NCBI GenBank assembly: GCA_900542275.1
Contig: UQMW01000005.1
Location: 1 to 64,000 of the forward strand
From: an uncultured Collinsella sp.
GTDB taxonomy: Bacteria > Actinomycetota > Coriobacteriia > Coriobacteriales > Coriobacteriaceae
Direction: 5' to 3'
DNA: 64,000 nt
The notes below the pieces were generated by a model that was not told the DNA's origin, searched no databases, and saw only the letters and a program-made list of their open reading frames with translations. Shown piece by piece: positions 45,033 to 55,004 of this stretch. The translations under genes and the position numbers were made by a program. Position 1 is the stretch's first letter. Each line of letters starts with the position of its first letter.

Positions 45033-46073
45033 TTAGGCGGTTTTTGCGCCCGTCCGGTTAAGAAAAGCTGCCAGATGCGTACACATCACGCAGCGCGCGG
45101 GCTTAGCGCTGGCGATCGGCCCAAACAACAGGCCCAGTCCCCGATGGTTGTCCTTGAGCGCGGCGACCATCTGACGGGTTCGAGGCGCCTCGAGCATATC
45201 ACGCATGCGGGCGGAACGCTCGATTGACGACACTCCATGCGGGCTCAGACACAAATTCTCGATGCAGGCGACCAGTCCGGCAAAGTAGAACTTTTGGCTT
45301 GCCAGCTTGAGCCGACCACCGCTATCTGCTTCCGAGAGTGAGTCCGCAAGCTCGTCGAGCGCCCGGGTGTCATCGGATACCTTGGCATACATGGTGGGAT
45401 CAAAGGCATCTGTAAGCTTAGGCGCCGCCGCGTGGAAACAAGCGTCGCCGCATCCGGAGACGCGCTGTGCCTGCGAGAGCGCGCACGCCATAAACCCAAC
45501 CGTGCGAAACGTCTTATCGCACAAAAGACATGCCTCAAACAGTGGACGGCTGTACATCACGCCAGAGACTTGAGCAACCAAGCCGCCTAAAATCAACTGA
45601 GGCAGCCCGGCCACCATCGAAGACTTGTCTTCAATGACAATAGAGGCAGCATCCAAGACACGCGAATGGCGCTCTCGATGTGCATCATAGCGGTCGAGCG
45701 ACACCGTGGGGAACACTATGTCTGCCGCAGTATCGCACGCGATATCGACCATCTTGGAAAGGGACTGCGGACCAAACCACTCATCGGCGTTCATGGCGAT
45801 GATTTGAGAGCCGCGCGAGGCATCAAAACCGGCACGAAGACAAGCGCCGCGCTTCGCGTCCTCGACGTCAATCAAATCAATATGGATGTCCCTGTCGGCA
45901 GCAACTTGAAGCGAATGGCGCACACCGGGCGCAGTATCGCGACAGACAACGACAATCTGCAAATCGTAGAGGTCTTGGTTCTGGATACTCTCGAGCGCAC
46001 GCATCGCATAGCTGGGCGAACCTTCTACCACAAGGATCACCGAAAGTCGCGGATGCGAGCCACGTCGAACCAA
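45033..46073 (-). CDS. Family 2 glycosyltransferase-like protein
   Basis: A 346-residue protein. The N-terminal 120 residues look like a GT-A domain of glycosyltransferase family 2: LSVILVVEGSPSYAMRALES, LQIVVVCRDTA, then ASRGSQIIAMNADEWFG, in which NADEW replaces the usual DxD-like DADD. The C-terminal two-thirds is not recognised. There is no membrane segment. The reading frame begins with a TTG at 46073, with GAGAGGA upstream; no in-frame ATG lies in the conserved beginning. It is alone between argR and truA, so its sugar acceptor is unknown. Confidence 0.7.
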   Translation of the reverse strand: MVRRGSHPRLSVILVVEGSPSYAMRALESIQNQDLYDLQIVVVCRDTAPGVRHSLQVAADRDIHIDLIDVEDAKRGACLRAGFDASRGSQIIAMNADEWFGPQSLSKMVDIACDTAADIVFPTVSLDRYDAHRERHSRVLDAASIVIEDKSSMVAGLPQLILGGLVAQVSGVMYSRPLFEACLLCDKTFRTVGFMACALSQAQRVSGCGDACFHAAAPKLTDAFDPTMYAKVSDDTRALDELADSLSEADSGGRLKLASQKFYFAGLVACIENLCLSPHGVSSIERSARMRDMLEAPRTRQMVAALKDNHRGLGLLFGPIASAKPARCVMCTHLAAFLNRTGAKTA

Positions 46074-46234
46074 ATTATCCGTCCTCTCGACAGCAATGAA
46101 TCAAACCGTGGTTCATGGTACACCCCGGCAATAAAAGCAATGAGACACCGGTTGCATTGCACGCCAAGAACAGATGTTGCACACGAGCAGCCCACAGATG
46201 ACAGGTGTCGACGCACGACACGTCGAGCACTCCC

Positions 46235-47059
46235 CTAGTCGAGAACGACAAGCTCGTCGGGGCCGTAATCCACACCCATAAACGTAAGGCCGCAGGCAGG
46301 CGCCGTGGGACCCGCAGCGGTTCGGTCACGGGCGTCAATAACCTCGCGCATCCACTGGGGATCGCGACGATGCATGCCAATCTCCACGAGCGTTCCTACA
46401 ATGGTACGCACCATCGAGTGCAAAAACGCATTGCCCTCGATAGTGAAGGTCAGGATATCCTCGCCAAAAGCGACCTCGTGGCCAAACTCCGCACGCATCA
46501 CGCAGCGGTGCGTGGGCTTGCCCACAGCAGAGGCAACCTTGCAAAAGCTCTTAAAGTCCTGCTCGCCCAAAAGCGCAGGGCAGGCGGCCGCCATCGCATC
46601 GACGTCGAGGGGATAGCGATGCCACCACACCGCACCGCGCGAGAGCACGGGGCGCGCATCGCGATCGGCAATACGGTATGTATACGTACGTGACCGCGCG
46701 TCAAAGCGGGCAGAAAAGCCCCTACGGGCCTTGTAGACCTCGTTTATGGCGATATCTTTGGGCAGGAGGGCATCCATAGCCCTCAGCCACCTACGGCGCG
46801 TCAGAGCAAGCTCAGCGTCCGTTACGGGCACGCTAATGTACTGGGCCACCGCATGCACGCCGGCATCGGTACGACCCGCACACGTCAGATCGATCGGGCG
46901 GCGCAGCAGCGTCTCGATAGCGCGGCGCAACTCGCCCGCAACGGTCGTCTGGCCCGGCTGCTCGGCAAATCCGCTATAGGACGAGCCATCATAGGCAACA
47001 CAGAATACAAGCGTGGCATCGAGCTCAGGAATCGAATTGAAATCAGACGGCGCGGTCAT
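46235..47059 (-). CDS. truA: tRNA pseudouridine synthase A
   Basis: Makes pseudouridine at positions 38-40 of tRNA anticodon arms. The 274-residue protein has VAYDGSSYSGFAEQPGQTTV near the start, the catalytic CAGRTDAGVHAVAQ (Asp about 66), FSARFDARSRTYTYRI, and the C-terminal GNAFLHSMVRTIVGTLVEIG. The start at 47059 is chosen by GGGAG 6 nt upstream and the normal N-terminus; a TTG earlier is rejected. It follows rplQ of the ribosomal operon after a strong terminator, so it may rely on read-through or its own promoter. Confidence 0.96.
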   Translation of the reverse strand: MTAPSDFNSIPELDATLVFCVAYDGSSYSGFAEQPGQTTVAGELRRAIETLLRRPIDLTCAGRTDAGVHAVAQYISVPVTDAELALTRRRWLRAMDALLPKDIAINEVYKARRGFSARFDARSRTYTYRIADRDARPVLSRGAVWWHRYPLDVDAMAAACPALLGEQDFKSFCKVASAVGKPTHRCVMRAEFGHEVAFGEDILTFTIEGNAFLHSMVRTIVGTLVEIGMHRRDPQWMREVIDARDRTAAGPTAPACGLTFMGVDYGPDELVVLD

Positions 47060-47093
47060 GGGCGCTCCCAACAAACAATCAACGGTATCGCGA

Positions 47094-47125
47094 CAAAAAA
47101 AGAGGGGTACGCGAACGTACCCCTC
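47094..47125 (-). terminator. Intrinsic terminator ending the ribosomal operon
   Basis: GAGGGGTACG and CGTACCCCTC form a 10-bp stem with a TTCG-type loop, followed on the minus strand by TTTTTTT. It is about 27 bp past the rplQ stop and before truA. Confidence 0.94.
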
Positions 47126-47151
47126 GAATATAGCCTATGCAGACGGATTGT

Positions 47152-47619
47152 CTACTCAGCGGTCTCCTCAGCAGGAGCCTCCTCGACGGCCTCGACCTTC
47201 TTGGGAGCAGCGGCCTTCTTGGGGGCCGGAGCAGCCTTCTTGGCCTTAGGCGTGCAAGGCTCGGTGACGAGCTCCATGATAACGATAGGAGCGTTGTCGC
47301 CCTTACGGTTGCCGAGCTTCATGATGCGGGTGTAACCGCCGTTGCGGTCCTGCCACATGCCCTGGGCAGCCTTGTCGAAGATCTCGGCAACGAGCTGCTT
47401 ATCGCCGAGCTTGGCGATGGCCAGACGACGAGAGTGCAGGTCGCCCTTCTTGGCCCAGGTGATGATCGGATCGACGACCGAACGCAGCGCCTTAGCGCGG
47501 GTCTCGGTGGTCTTGATGCGGTCGTTCTCGAAGAGGGCCTTGGCCAGGCTCTTCTTCATGGCCTTGGTGTGGCTCGCATCGGTGCCGAGCTTCAGGCCCT
47601 TCTTAACGTTGTGACGCAT
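47152..47619 (-). CDS. rplQ: Ribosomal protein L17 with Ala/Lys/Glu tail
   Basis: 50S protein near the tunnel exit. Residues 1-118 are a standard L17 (MRHNVKKGLKLGTDASHTKA, RIKTTETRAKALRSVVD, GGYTRIMKLGNRKGDNAPIV). A 37-residue tail follows, rich in Ala, Pro, Lys and Glu with the start PCTPKAKKAAPAPKK and an acidic end. Tails of this type are known in some actinobacterial L17, but its role is unknown. It is the last gene of the operon, 30 bp after rpoA. Confidence 0.96.
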   Translation of the reverse strand: MRHNVKKGLKLGTDASHTKAMKKSLAKALFENDRIKTTETRAKALRSVVDPIITWAKKGDLHSRRLAIAKLGDKQLVAEIFDKAAQGMWQDRNGGYTRIMKLGNRKGDNAPIVIMELVTEPCTPKAKKAAPAPKKAAAPKKVEAVEEAPAEETAE

Positions 47620-47649
47620 GGTCTAGTTTCTCCTCAAATATGCGAAGCA

Positions 47650-48591
47650 TTAAGCCTTCAGGCTCAGGCCCATGGACTCAAGCTTGTCCTTCACTTCCTC
47701 GATCGACTTAACACCGAAGTTACGGATGTTAAGCAGATCGTTCTCCGAGAACTCAACGAGCTGACGGACCGAGTGAATGCTGGCGCGCTTAAGGCAGTTG
47801 TAGGAACGGACGGAAAGGTCCAGATCCTCGATCTGCTTGTCCAGCTCGGCGTTGTCGTTGGTGACCTCGGGAGCGAAGATCGAAGCCTCCTCCTCGACCT
47901 CGGGGGTCTCGGCAAGGTTCATAAAGGCAGCCATATGCTGGTTGATGATATTGGCAGCCTGGACCACGGCGTCGCGCGGAGCGATGGAGCCGTTGGTCTC
48001 GATCTCGAGGACAAGGCGGTCGTAGTCGGTGTGCTGACCGACACGGCAAGCCTCAACGAGCTTGGCGCAACGGGACACCGGCGAGTATAGCGAGTCGACG
48101 TGGATCACACCGATGGGATCGTTGTCGCGCTTGTTAGCCTCGCCAGAGACATAGCCGCGGCCATAGCCGATGCGCATGCTCATGGTGAGATGGCCACCCT
48201 CGGTAAGCGTAGCGATGTGCTGCTCGGGGTTGACCAGCTCAAACTCGGACGGAATAAAGAAGTCCGCACCGGTGACCTCGCAGGGGCCGTCAACAGAAAT
48301 GGTGGCGGTCGCCTCGTCGGTCGTGCCGAGAGCCCTGAAGACAAGACCCTTGACATTCAGGACGATGTCGGTGACATCCTCGACCATGTTAGGGATGGTC
48401 ATGAACTCGTGCTGTGCACCATCGATCTGAATAGCCTCGACGGCGGCACCCTCGAGCGAGGACAGAAGTACGCGACGAAGGGAGTTACCCAGCGTATCGC
48501 CGTAGCCACGCTCGAGCGGCTCGACGGAGACACGAGCAGACGTCTCGTTGATCTCTTCGACCTGAACCTGAGGCCTAATGAATTCTGACAT
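47650..48591 (-). CDS. rpoA: RNA polymerase alpha subunit
   Basis: 313 residues. The N-terminal domain (assembly of the polymerase; VEPLERGYGDTLGNSLRRVLLSS near 25-50, IDGAQHEF) and the C-terminal domain (about 240-310, SVRSYNCLKRASIHSVRQL with the UP-element-binding helix-hairpin-helix, IRNFGVKSIEEV) are both complete. It sits between rpsD and rplQ in the classic alpha operon order. Confidence 0.98.
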   Translation of the reverse strand: MSEFIRPQVQVEEINETSARVSVEPLERGYGDTLGNSLRRVLLSSLEGAAVEAIQIDGAQHEFMTIPNMVEDVTDIVLNVKGLVFRALGTTDEATATISVDGPCEVTGADFFIPSEFELVNPEQHIATLTEGGHLTMSMRIGYGRGYVSGEANKRDNDPIGVIHVDSLYSPVSRCAKLVEACRVGQHTDYDRLVLEIETNGSIAPRDAVVQAANIINQHMAAFMNLAETPEVEEEASIFAPEVTNDNAELDKQIEDLDLSVRSYNCLKRASIHSVRQLVEFSENDLLNIRNFGVKSIEEVKDKLESMGLSLKA

Positions 48592-48623
48592 GTATTACCT
48601 CCAGCCTCAGCAGCCCGGATGGA

Positions 48624-49220
48624 CTACTTAGAGTAGAGCTCGACGATGAGCTGCTCGTTGATATCACCGCTGATCTGCTCACGCGTCGGCAGAGCGAGCA
48701 CGTTACCAGACAGCTTCTCGATATCGACCTCGAGCCAGCCAGGGACCTCAAAGCGCTCGGAGGAAATCAGAGCCTCCTTGATGGGGAGGAGGTCACGGAA
48801 CTTCTCGCCGACAGCGACGACGTCGCCGGCCTTGACGCGGTAGGACGGAATATCCACGCGCTTGCCGTTCACGGTGAAGTGACCGTGACGGACGGACTGA
48901 CGAGCCTCTTTGCGGGTGCGGGCGAAGCCAAGACGGAAGACGACGTTGTCAAGGCGAGACTCAAGGATGATCATGAGGTTCTCACCGGTGACGCCGTTCA
49001 TCTTACGGGCCTTGTTGAAGTAGCCGTGGAACTGCTTCTCCAGAACGCCATAGATGAACTTGACCTTCTGCTTCTCGCGCAGCTGCATGCCGTACTCAGA
49101 TTCCTTGCGACGGCGCTTGGGCTGACGGATAGATTCCTTCTTGCTGCTGTAACCGAGCTCAGCGGGATCGATCCCGAGCTGACGGCAGCGCTTAAGAACA
49201 GGAGTCCTGTCGATTGCCAT
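48624..49220 (-). CDS. rpsD: Ribosomal protein S4
   Basis: 30S assembly protein and typical autoregulator of the alpha operon. The 198-residue protein has RDTPVLKRCRQLGIDP-like start (IDRTPVLKRCRQLG), LREKQKVKFIYGVLEKQF and a C-terminal S4 domain (LDNVVFRLGFARTRKEARQS). Only one Cys is in the N-terminal region, so it is the zinc-free form. It lies 19 bp after rpsK. Confidence 0.97.
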   Translation of the reverse strand: MAIDRTPVLKRCRQLGIDPAELGYSSKKESIRQPKRRRKESEYGMQLREKQKVKFIYGVLEKQFHGYFNKARKMNGVTGENLMIILESRLDNVVFRLGFARTRKEARQSVRHGHFTVNGKRVDIPSYRVKAGDVVAVGEKFRDLLPIKEALISSERFEVPGWLEVDIEKLSGNVLALPTREQISGDINEQLIVELYSK

Positions 49221-49239
49221 ATTGATACGATCCTTTCAG

Positions 49240-49644
49240 TTACACGCGGCGACGCTTCTTGGGGCGGCAGCCGTTGTGCGGAATGGGGGTCTTGTCCTGG
49301 ATGCTCGAGACCTCGAGGCCAGCAGCCTGGAGGGAGCGAATGGCGGTCTCACGACCGGAGCCGGGGCCCTTGACGAAGACGGAAACCTTCTTCATACCGT
49401 GCTCCATGGCCTGCTTGGCAGCAGCCTCGGCAGCCATCTGGGCAGCGAACGGCGTGGACTTACGGGAGCCCTTGAAGCCCACCTGGCCAGCCGACTTCCA
49501 GGAAATGACGTTGCCCTGGGGATCGGTGATCGAAACGATCGTGTTGTTGAACGTAGAACGAATGTGAGCCTGGCCCACGGAAATGTTCTTACGGTCCGCG
49601 CGCTTCAGACGGGCAGCGCGAACGTTCTTCTTAGCAGTAGCCAT
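49240..49644 (-). CDS. rpsK: Ribosomal protein S11
   Basis: 30S platform protein, 134 residues. [20 protein letters not shown] in the first half, [20 protein letters not shown], and the conserved end [16 protein letters not shown] are typical. Between rpsM and rpsD. Confidence 0.98.
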   Translation of the reverse strand: MATAKKNVRAARLKRADRKNISVGQAHIRSTFNNTIVSITDPQGNVISWKSAGQVGFKGSRKSTPFAAQMAAEAAAKQAMEHGMKKVSVFVKGPGSGRETAIRSLQAAGLEVSSIQDKTPIPHNGCRPKKRRRV

Positions 49645-49658
49645 CTATCTAGCGCTCC

Positions 49659-50033
49659 TTATTTCTTCTTCTTAGCACCGATCTGACGCTTCGGGCCCTT
49701 GCGGGTACGAGCGTTAGTGTGGGTGCGCTGGCCGCGGACCGGGAGGCCCTTGCGGTGACGAAGGCCGCGGTTGCAGCCGATGTCCATAAGGCGCTTGACG
49801 TTCTGGTTGCGCTCACGGCGGAGGTCGCCCTCAACCATGATCTGGTTCTTATCGATATAATCACGGATGGCGTTAACCTCATCCTCGGTGAGGTCCTTAA
49901 CACGCGTATCCACGTTAACGTTGCACTCGACGCAGATCTTCGTCGCAGTGGTGCGGCCGATGCCGTAAATGTAGGTCAGACCGATCTCAACGCGCTTCTC
50001 ACGCGGGAGGTCGACACCATTAATACGGGCCAA
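49659..50033 (-). CDS. rpsM: Ribosomal protein S13
   Basis: 30S head protein, 124 residues, contacting tRNA and L5. [34 protein letters not shown] and the C-terminal [20 protein letters not shown] are standard, with the basic tail [12 protein letters not shown]. The stop of rpmJ is 15 bp upstream. Confidence 0.98.
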   Translation of the reverse strand: MARINGVDLPREKRVEIGLTYIYGIGRTTATKICVECNVNVDTRVKDLTEDEVNAIRDYIDKNQIMVEGDLRRERNQNVKRLMDIGCNRGLRHRKGLPVRGQRTHTNARTRKGPKRQIGAKKKK

Positions 50034-50047
50034 CGTAGTCTCCTCTC

Positions 50048-50161
50048 TTAACCCTGACGCTGCTTATGACGGGGGTTCTCGCAAATGACGAGGACCTTGC
50101 CATGGCGCCTAATGATTTTGCACTTATCGCACATCTTCTTGACCGAAGGACGTACCTTCAT
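50048..50161 (-). CDS. rpmJ: Ribosomal protein L36
   Basis: A 37-residue protein read directly from the sequence: [20 protein letters not shown], then [17 protein letters not shown]. The zinc ligands CDKC, C27 and H32 make it the zinc-binding form. GAAAGGAAG lies before the ATG at 50161. It lies between infA and rpsM, its usual place. Confidence 0.97.
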   Translation of the reverse strand: MKVRPSVKKMCDKCKIIRRHGKVLVICENPRHKQRQG

Positions 50162-50311
50162 CGTTCTTCCTTTCGGTAGCGCTCAAACTACTTCCCTACT
50201 ATCTACTCGCCCAGCCGCAGGCGTTTAAAACTATGGCTGGTCTTCACACACAATCCGACCGTAGGTTGAGCTAAGCCTGCAGCCGGAAATGGAGTGCGTG
50301 TATGCGTGCCG

Positions 50312-50530
50312 CTATTTGTAGCGATAGGTGATGCGGCCGCGGGTCAGGTCGTACGGGGAAAGCTCCACGACAACCCTGTCACCGGGGAGAATACGGATGT
50401 AATTCATTCGGATCTTGCCAGAAATGTTGCACAGAACCGAATGACCGTTCTCGAGCTCGACCTTAAACATGGCGTTGGGCAGCGGTTCCTTTACCGTACC
50501 CTCGAGCTCAATTGCGTCTTCCTTCTTCAC
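50312..50530 (-). CDS. infA: Translation initiation factor IF-1
   Basis: A small OB-fold factor that binds the ribosomal A site during initiation. The product, 72 residues, has [40 protein letters not shown] and [20 protein letters not shown]. No in-frame ATG is available; a GTG at 50530 gives the usual family length, and a TTG two codons upstream is the alternative. The nearby ATG (50540) is out of frame. The gap to rpmJ (150 bp) shows nothing. Confidence 0.95.
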   Translation of the reverse strand: MKKEDAIELEGTVKEPLPNAMFKVELENGHSVLCNISGKIRMNYIRILPGDRVVVELSPYDLTRGRITYRYK

Positions 50531-50673
50531 AAGCAATCATCTTTCTCTAGAAAACGACAGCGATTGAGTATTCTACAATACGCATGCACGTATCGTAGTA
50601 TCTTCGTAATGGCTCCACAACTAAGCGGAACTTGTTACATTTGAAATGTTAAGGCGTGCATTTGACGCAAGCC

Positions 50674-51462
50674 CTACATTTCACCGCCCTGCAAGGAACA
50701 CCAAGCACCTTGGGCATCCGTGGTGAGAATCACCGGACCGTCATTGGTAATGGCGACGGTGTTCTCGTAGTGCGCGGCGGGCAGGTGGTCGTTGGTCGTA
50801 ACAATCCAACCGTCGGAGCCCGTGCTCACATGGTTGGAACCCATCGTAACCATCGGCTCGATGGCAATGACCATGCCGGCCTGGAGGCGAACGCCCCTCC
50901 CCTTCTTTCCATAGTTAGGAACGTTGGGGTCCTCGTGCATCACGCGGCCAATGCCATGGCCAACATAGTCACGAAGAACGCCATAGCCGTGAGACTCGGC
51001 GAGAGACTGAACGGCATAACCAACATCCCCGATATGGTTACCGGGGACAGCCTGCTCGATGGCAGCCTTAAGGCAATCGCGCGTAACCTCGCACAGGGCC
51101 TTGGCCTCGGGCGTGGGTGTGCCGACAAAAAACGTCCAAGCGTTATCGCCGACCCAACCGTCAACGACAGCTCCCGTATCGATGGAGATGATATCGCCAT
51201 CGCGCAGGATCATGTCGGGGTTGGGAATACCGTGGACCACGGCATCGTTAATCGATGCGCAAATGGTACCGGGGAACCCGCCGTAACCCTTAAAGGCCGG
51301 GGTGCCGCCATGCATACGGATAATCTGCTCCGCGAGCTGATCGAGCTCAAAGGTCGAAACACCAGGGCGCACCATGGCTCCAACGTGGCGGAGCGCCATC
51401 TTAGATAGCGCTCCTGCCTTCTTCATCTGCTCGATTTGCGTTGCAGACTTAATCTTGATCAT
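50674..51462 (-). CDS. map: Methionine aminopeptidase, type I
   Basis: Removes the N-terminal Met from new proteins. The 262-residue enzyme has the five metal ligands in order: Asp in ISIDTGAVVDGW, Asp in WVGDNAWTF, His in GHGIGRVMHEDP, and the two Glu in IAIEPMV and the C-terminal AHYENTVAI. The His in NDAVVHGIPNPD helps catalysis. The start overlaps the adk stop by 4 bp (ATGA), so the two are coupled. Confidence 0.97.
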   Translation of the reverse strand: MIKIKSATQIEQMKKAGALSKMALRHVGAMVRPGVSTFELDQLAEQIIRMHGGTPAFKGYGGFPGTICASINDAVVHGIPNPDMILRDGDIISIDTGAVVDGWVGDNAWTFFVGTPTPEAKALCEVTRDCLKAAIEQAVPGNHIGDVGYAVQSLAESHGYGVLRDYVGHGIGRVMHEDPNVPNYGKKGRGVRLQAGMVIAIEPMVTMGSNHVSTGSDGWIVTTNDHLPAAHYENTVAITNDGPVILTTDAQGAWCSLQGGEM

Positions 51463-52085
51463 AGACCGAGAGCCTCTTTGACATCCCCGTACACGGTCTC
51501 GCGGGCCTGGTCACCGTTGACCGACTTGAGCAGACCCTGGCCACGATAGTAGTCGACGAGCGGGCTCGTGGACTTCTCGTAGACGTCGAGACGGTTCTTG
51601 ATGGTCTCGGGCTTGTCGTCGTCGCGCTGATACATCTCGCCGGCGCACTTGGGGCAGGTAGCATCGGCAGCGGTGCCGGTGTAACCGCAGGCGCGGCAAG
51701 TGCGACGCGAAGACAGACGATCGATGATGACCTCGGGGGCCACGTCGACCAGAAGGGCGCAGTCGATCTCGCGACCCATGGCGGAGAGCTCGGAATCGAG
51801 CGTCACAGCCTGCGCGGTGTTGCGCGGGAAGCCGTCGAGGATGAAGCCCTGCTGGGCGTCATCGGCAGCAAGGCGCTCCTTGACAAGGTCGATCACGAGC
51901 TGGTCGGGAACGAGCTCGCCAGCGTCCATGTACTTCTTAGCCTGAATACCAAGCTCGGTGCCACCCTTGACGGCAGCACGCAGCAGGTCGCCCGTGGAAA
52001 TGTGAGCGACGCCAAACTCGGCGACGAGCTCCTGTGCGACGGTGCCCTTACCGGCACCCGGAGCTCCGAGCAATACGAGGTTCAT
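51459..52085 (-). CDS. adk: Adenylate kinase with zinc-type LID
   Basis: Interconverts AMP, ADP and ATP. The 208-residue protein has the P-loop GAPGAGKGTVAQ at the start, DGFPRNTAQA in the NMP region and a LID with CRACGYTG..CPKC, a four-Cys zinc site typical of Gram-positive enzymes. The start at 52085 has GAGGAGG 7 nt upstream; a TTG six bases earlier is rejected. It is between secY and map. Confidence 0.97.
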   Translation of the reverse strand: MNLVLLGAPGAGKGTVAQELVAEFGVAHISTGDLLRAAVKGGTELGIQAKKYMDAGELVPDQLVIDLVKERLAADDAQQGFILDGFPRNTAQAVTLDSELSAMGREIDCALLVDVAPEVIIDRLSSRRTCRACGYTGTAADATCPKCAGEMYQRDDDKPETIKNRLDVYEKSTSPLVDYYRGQGLLKSVNGDQARETVYGDVKEALGL

Positions 52086-52103
52086 GAGCAATCCTCCTCT
52101 AGC

Positions 52104-53390
52104 CTATTTAAAGAATCCATCGTAATCATACATCTTGATCTGGCCTTCGAGCTTATCGACCGTGTCGAGCACGACGCCGACCATGATGAGGATGGACGTG
52201 CCGCCAAATGCCTGGATCAGATGGTTACCCGTGAAGGAGAAGATGATCGAAGGCACGATGGCGATGAGCGCCAAAAAGACAGCGCTGGGAAGCGTGATCT
52301 TGTTGAGCGCGTTCTTGATGTAGGCCGCGGTAGCCCTACCCGGACGGACGCCCGGAATAAAGCCACCCTGCTTCTTAAGGTTGTCGGCCGTGTCATCGGG
52401 GTTGAACACCATGGAGGTGTAGAAGTACGCGAAGAACACGATGAGGACAACGTTAAGCACCCAGTTGAGCCAACCGGTCGAAAGCGCAGAGGCAACTGCC
52501 TGAATCCAGCCGATGCCGGGGAAGAACACAGCAATCTGAGCCGGGAAGTACAGCAGCGCCGAAGCGAAGATGATCGGCACGACACCCGCGGTGTTAACCT
52601 TGATGGGCAGGTAGGTGGTCTGGCCACCCATCATGCGACGGCCCACGACGCGCTTAGCGTAGGAGACCGGAATGCGGCGCTGGCCGCGCTCAAGGAAAAC
52701 AATCAGCGGGATAACCAGCAGGATGATGGCGCAGATGATCACCATGGTGATGATGCCACCGGCATTGCCCTCGGTGCTGGAGAAAATCGCCTGCGGCAGA
52801 CCGGCGATGATGTTCGCAAAGATGATCAGCGACATGCCATTGCCGATACCGCGCTGGGTGATGAGCTCACCAATCCACATGATCAGCATAGCGCCTGCGG
52901 TGAGCGTACCGACGATCATGAGGTCGAAGATGATCTCGGGAGCGCCGGCGCCATTGAAGCTGATGCCGAAGCTCTTAAAGAGGAAGAGGTAACCCACGGA
53001 GTTGAGGATTGCCAGAGCCAGGGTGAGGTAACGCGAATACTGCGTAATCTTGGTCTGACCGACCTCGCCCTCGCGGGCAAGCTCATGCAGGGAAGGCACG
53101 ACGGCCTGGAGCATCTGGAGGATGATCGAGCTGGTGATGTAAGGCATGATGCCCAGCGAAAACACCGACACATAGCTCAACGCGCCGCCAGAGAAAAGAT
53201 TCAGGAGGGCCATAGCACCTGCGGCGACCGAATTGTTATCGGTCGAGAAAAGGCCCAGCATCCCCTGGAAGGGAATGCCGGGCACAGGAACGTGCGCACC
53301 AATGCGGTACACGACGAGCATAGCTATGGTAAAAAGAATCTTTTCGCGCAATTCTTTGATGCGGAAAGCATTCTTAAGACCATTTAGCAC
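52104..53390 (-). CDS. secY: Preprotein translocase subunit SecY
   Basis: Core of the Sec channel, 428 residues and ten predicted spans. [20 protein letters not shown] at the start, the plug-region after [11 protein letters not shown], and the long cytoplasmic loop with [20 protein letters not shown] (about 215-245) are standard. The start is a GTG at 53390 that overlaps rplO by 7 bp. SecA is also in this window (21-24 kb). Confidence 0.97.
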   Translation of the reverse strand: MLNGLKNAFRIKELREKILFTIAMLVVYRIGAHVPVPGIPFQGMLGLFSTDNNSVAAGAMALLNLFSGGALSYVSVFSLGIMPYITSSIILQMLQAVVPSLHELAREGEVGQTKITQYSRYLTLALAILNSVGYLFLFKSFGISFNGAGAPEIIFDLMIVGTLTAGAMLIMWIGELITQRGIGNGMSLIIFANIIAGLPQAIFSSTEGNAGGIITMVIICAIILLVIPLIVFLERGQRRIPVSYAKRVVGRRMMGGQTTYLPIKVNTAGVVPIIFASALLYFPAQIAVFFPGIGWIQAVASALSTGWLNWVLNVVLIVFFAYFYTSMVFNPDDTADNLKKQGGFIPGVRPGRATAAYIKNALNKITLPSAVFLALIAIVPSIIFSFTGNHLIQAFGGTSILIMVGVVLDTVDKLEGQIKMYDYDGFFK

Positions 53391-53833
53391 GGCAGCTCGA
53401 CCTTTCCGCCGGCGGCCTCGATCTTGGCCTGCGCAGAAGCGCTGACCTTGTCGACCTTGACCGTGAACTTCTTGGTGAGCTCACCATTGCCGAGCACCTT
53501 GACGGGCTCGAACTCGCTCTTGGTGATGCGAGCGGCCTTAAGAGCGGCACCGTCGATTACAGCGCCGTCCTCGAACTTACGCTCGAGACGCTCAACGTTA
53601 ACAGCGGTGTACTCGATACGACGGGGGTTGCGGAAGCCCGGAAGCTTGGGCAGGCGCATAGCCAGCGGAGTCTGGCCGCCCTCGAAGCCGGCACCCTTGG
53701 TGCCGCCAGAGCGAGAGCCCTGGCCCTTCTGACCGCGGCCAGAAGTGGTGCCGTGACCCGAAGAATTGCCACGGCCGACGCGCTTGCGGTTCTTGGTGGA
53801 ACCGGGCGCGGGAGTAAGATCGTGAAGCTGCAT
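53384..53833 (-). CDS. rplO: Ribosomal protein L15
   Basis: 50S protein, 149 residues. [20 protein letters not shown] and the Gly/Arg-rich [20 protein letters not shown] are the classic start, followed by [20 protein letters not shown]. The last 7 bp overlap secY. GAGGAG precedes the ATG. Confidence 0.97.
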   Translation of the reverse strand: MQLHDLTPAPGSTKNRKRVGRGNSSGHGTTSGRGQKGQGSRSGGTKGAGFEGGQTPLAMRLPKLPGFRNPRRIEYTAVNVERLERKFEDGAVIDGAALKAARITKSEFEPVKVLGNGELTKKFTVKVDKVSASAQAKIEAAGGKVELPC

Positions 53834-53836
53834 TTG

Positions 53837-54019
53837 CTACTCCTCTACAATCTCGACAAGGTGCTTGACCTTGAAGATCATGCCGCGGACGGACTCGTTG
53901 TCAGCAATCTCGCGAACCTCGCGGATCCTGTGGAGACCGAGGGCACGGACAGTACGGACCTGGTCCTGCTTGCAACCGTTGGTGCTGCGGACCTGCTTGA
54001 TCTTGATGGTGTCAGCCAT
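53837..54019 (-). CDS. rpmD: Ribosomal protein L30
   Basis: 50S protein, 60 residues: IKIKQVRSTNGCKQDQVRTV, RALGLHRIREVREIADNESV and a short C-terminal strand. It sits between rpsE and rplO with 2-3 bp spacing. Confidence 0.97.
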   Translation of the reverse strand: MADTIKIKQVRSTNGCKQDQVRTVRALGLHRIREVREIADNESVRGMIFKVKHLVEIVEE

Positions 54020-54021
54020 GC

Positions 54022-54546
54022 TTAGTTCTCCTTACCGACGAACATCTCGGAGACCGTCAGGCCACGGCGAGCCGCGACGTCCTCAGGGCTGGAGAGCTCC
54101 TTGAGGCCCTCGACGGCAGCCTTGATGATGTTGAGGCCGTTGTCGGTACCGAGGGACTTGGACAGGACGTTCTTGATGCCAGCAAGCTCGAAGAGGGGAC
54201 GCACAGCGCCGCCGGCGATAACGCCGGTACCCTCGACAGCGGGCTTGATGATGATGCGGCCGGCACCAAAGTGGCCGAGAACCTCGTGCGGGATGGTGCC
54301 CTGCTCGGTCACCGGCACGTGGAACATGTTCTTCTTGGCATCGAGAGACGCCTTGGAGATGGCCAGGGGCACCTCAGCGGACTTGCCCATGCCAACGCCG
54401 ACGTTGCCCTTGCCGTCGCCAACGACGACGAGAGCGACGAGGCTCATGCGACGACCACCCTTGACGGTCTTCGACACGCGGTTGATGTAAACGACGCGCT
54501 CCTCGAACTCGGAGGCCTCGCGCTGCTGCTTCTGATTACGAGCCAT
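54022..54546 (-). CDS. rpsE: Ribosomal protein S5
   Basis: 30S protein of decoding fidelity, 174 residues. [20 protein letters not shown] (RNA-binding domain), [16 protein letters not shown] and [40 protein letters not shown] are all standard. Coupled closely to rplR and rpmD. Confidence 0.98.
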   Translation of the reverse strand: MARNQKQQREASEFEERVVYINRVSKTVKGGRRMSLVALVVVGDGKGNVGVGMGKSAEVPLAISKASLDAKKNMFHVPVTEQGTIPHEVLGHFGAGRIIIKPAVEGTGVIAGGAVRPLFELAGIKNVLSKSLGTDNGLNIIKAAVEGLKELSSPEDVAARRGLTVSEMFVGKEN

Positions 54547-54560
54547 GTGCTACATACCTC

Positions 54561-54929
54561 CTAGAACTCGAGACCGGCGGCACGAGCACCGTCGGCGAGG
54601 GCCTTGACGCGGCCATGGTAGATACGGCCACCGCGATCGAAGGCGACCTTGGTGATGCCGGCCTCGATGGCACGCTTGCCAACGAGCTGACCGACCTTCT
54701 CCGCAGCCTCCTTGTTCGAGGTGTGGGTGCCCTTAAACTCGGCCTCGAGGGTCGAGGCAGAGACAAGCGTCAGGCTGGAGCCCTTGCTGTCGTCGATGAT
54801 CTGGGCATAGATGTTGGCGTTAGTACGGGTCACGCGAAGACGCGGACGCTCGGAGGTACCCGAGACCTTGCCGCGAACACGACGCTGACGACGCTTGAGG
54901 CCTTCCAGCTTCGCCTTATGCTTGTTCAT
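54561..54929 (-). CDS. rplR: Ribosomal protein L18
   Basis: 50S protein that binds 5S rRNA, 122 residues. [39 protein letters not shown] and [20 protein letters not shown] are typical. Between rplF and rpsE. Confidence 0.97.
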   Translation of the reverse strand: MNKHKAKLEGLKRRQRRVRGKVSGTSERPRLRVTRTNANIYAQIIDDSKGSSLTLVSASTLEAEFKGTHTSNKEAAEKVGQLVGKRAIEAGITKVAFDRGGRIYHGRVKALADGARAAGLEF

Positions 54930-55004
54930 ACGTAAACTCCTAAAAAGGTTGATCTTGCCAGCACCTGACGGGGTGCTGGTCTTATGCGAGTGAGTCGGTT
55001 ACGA

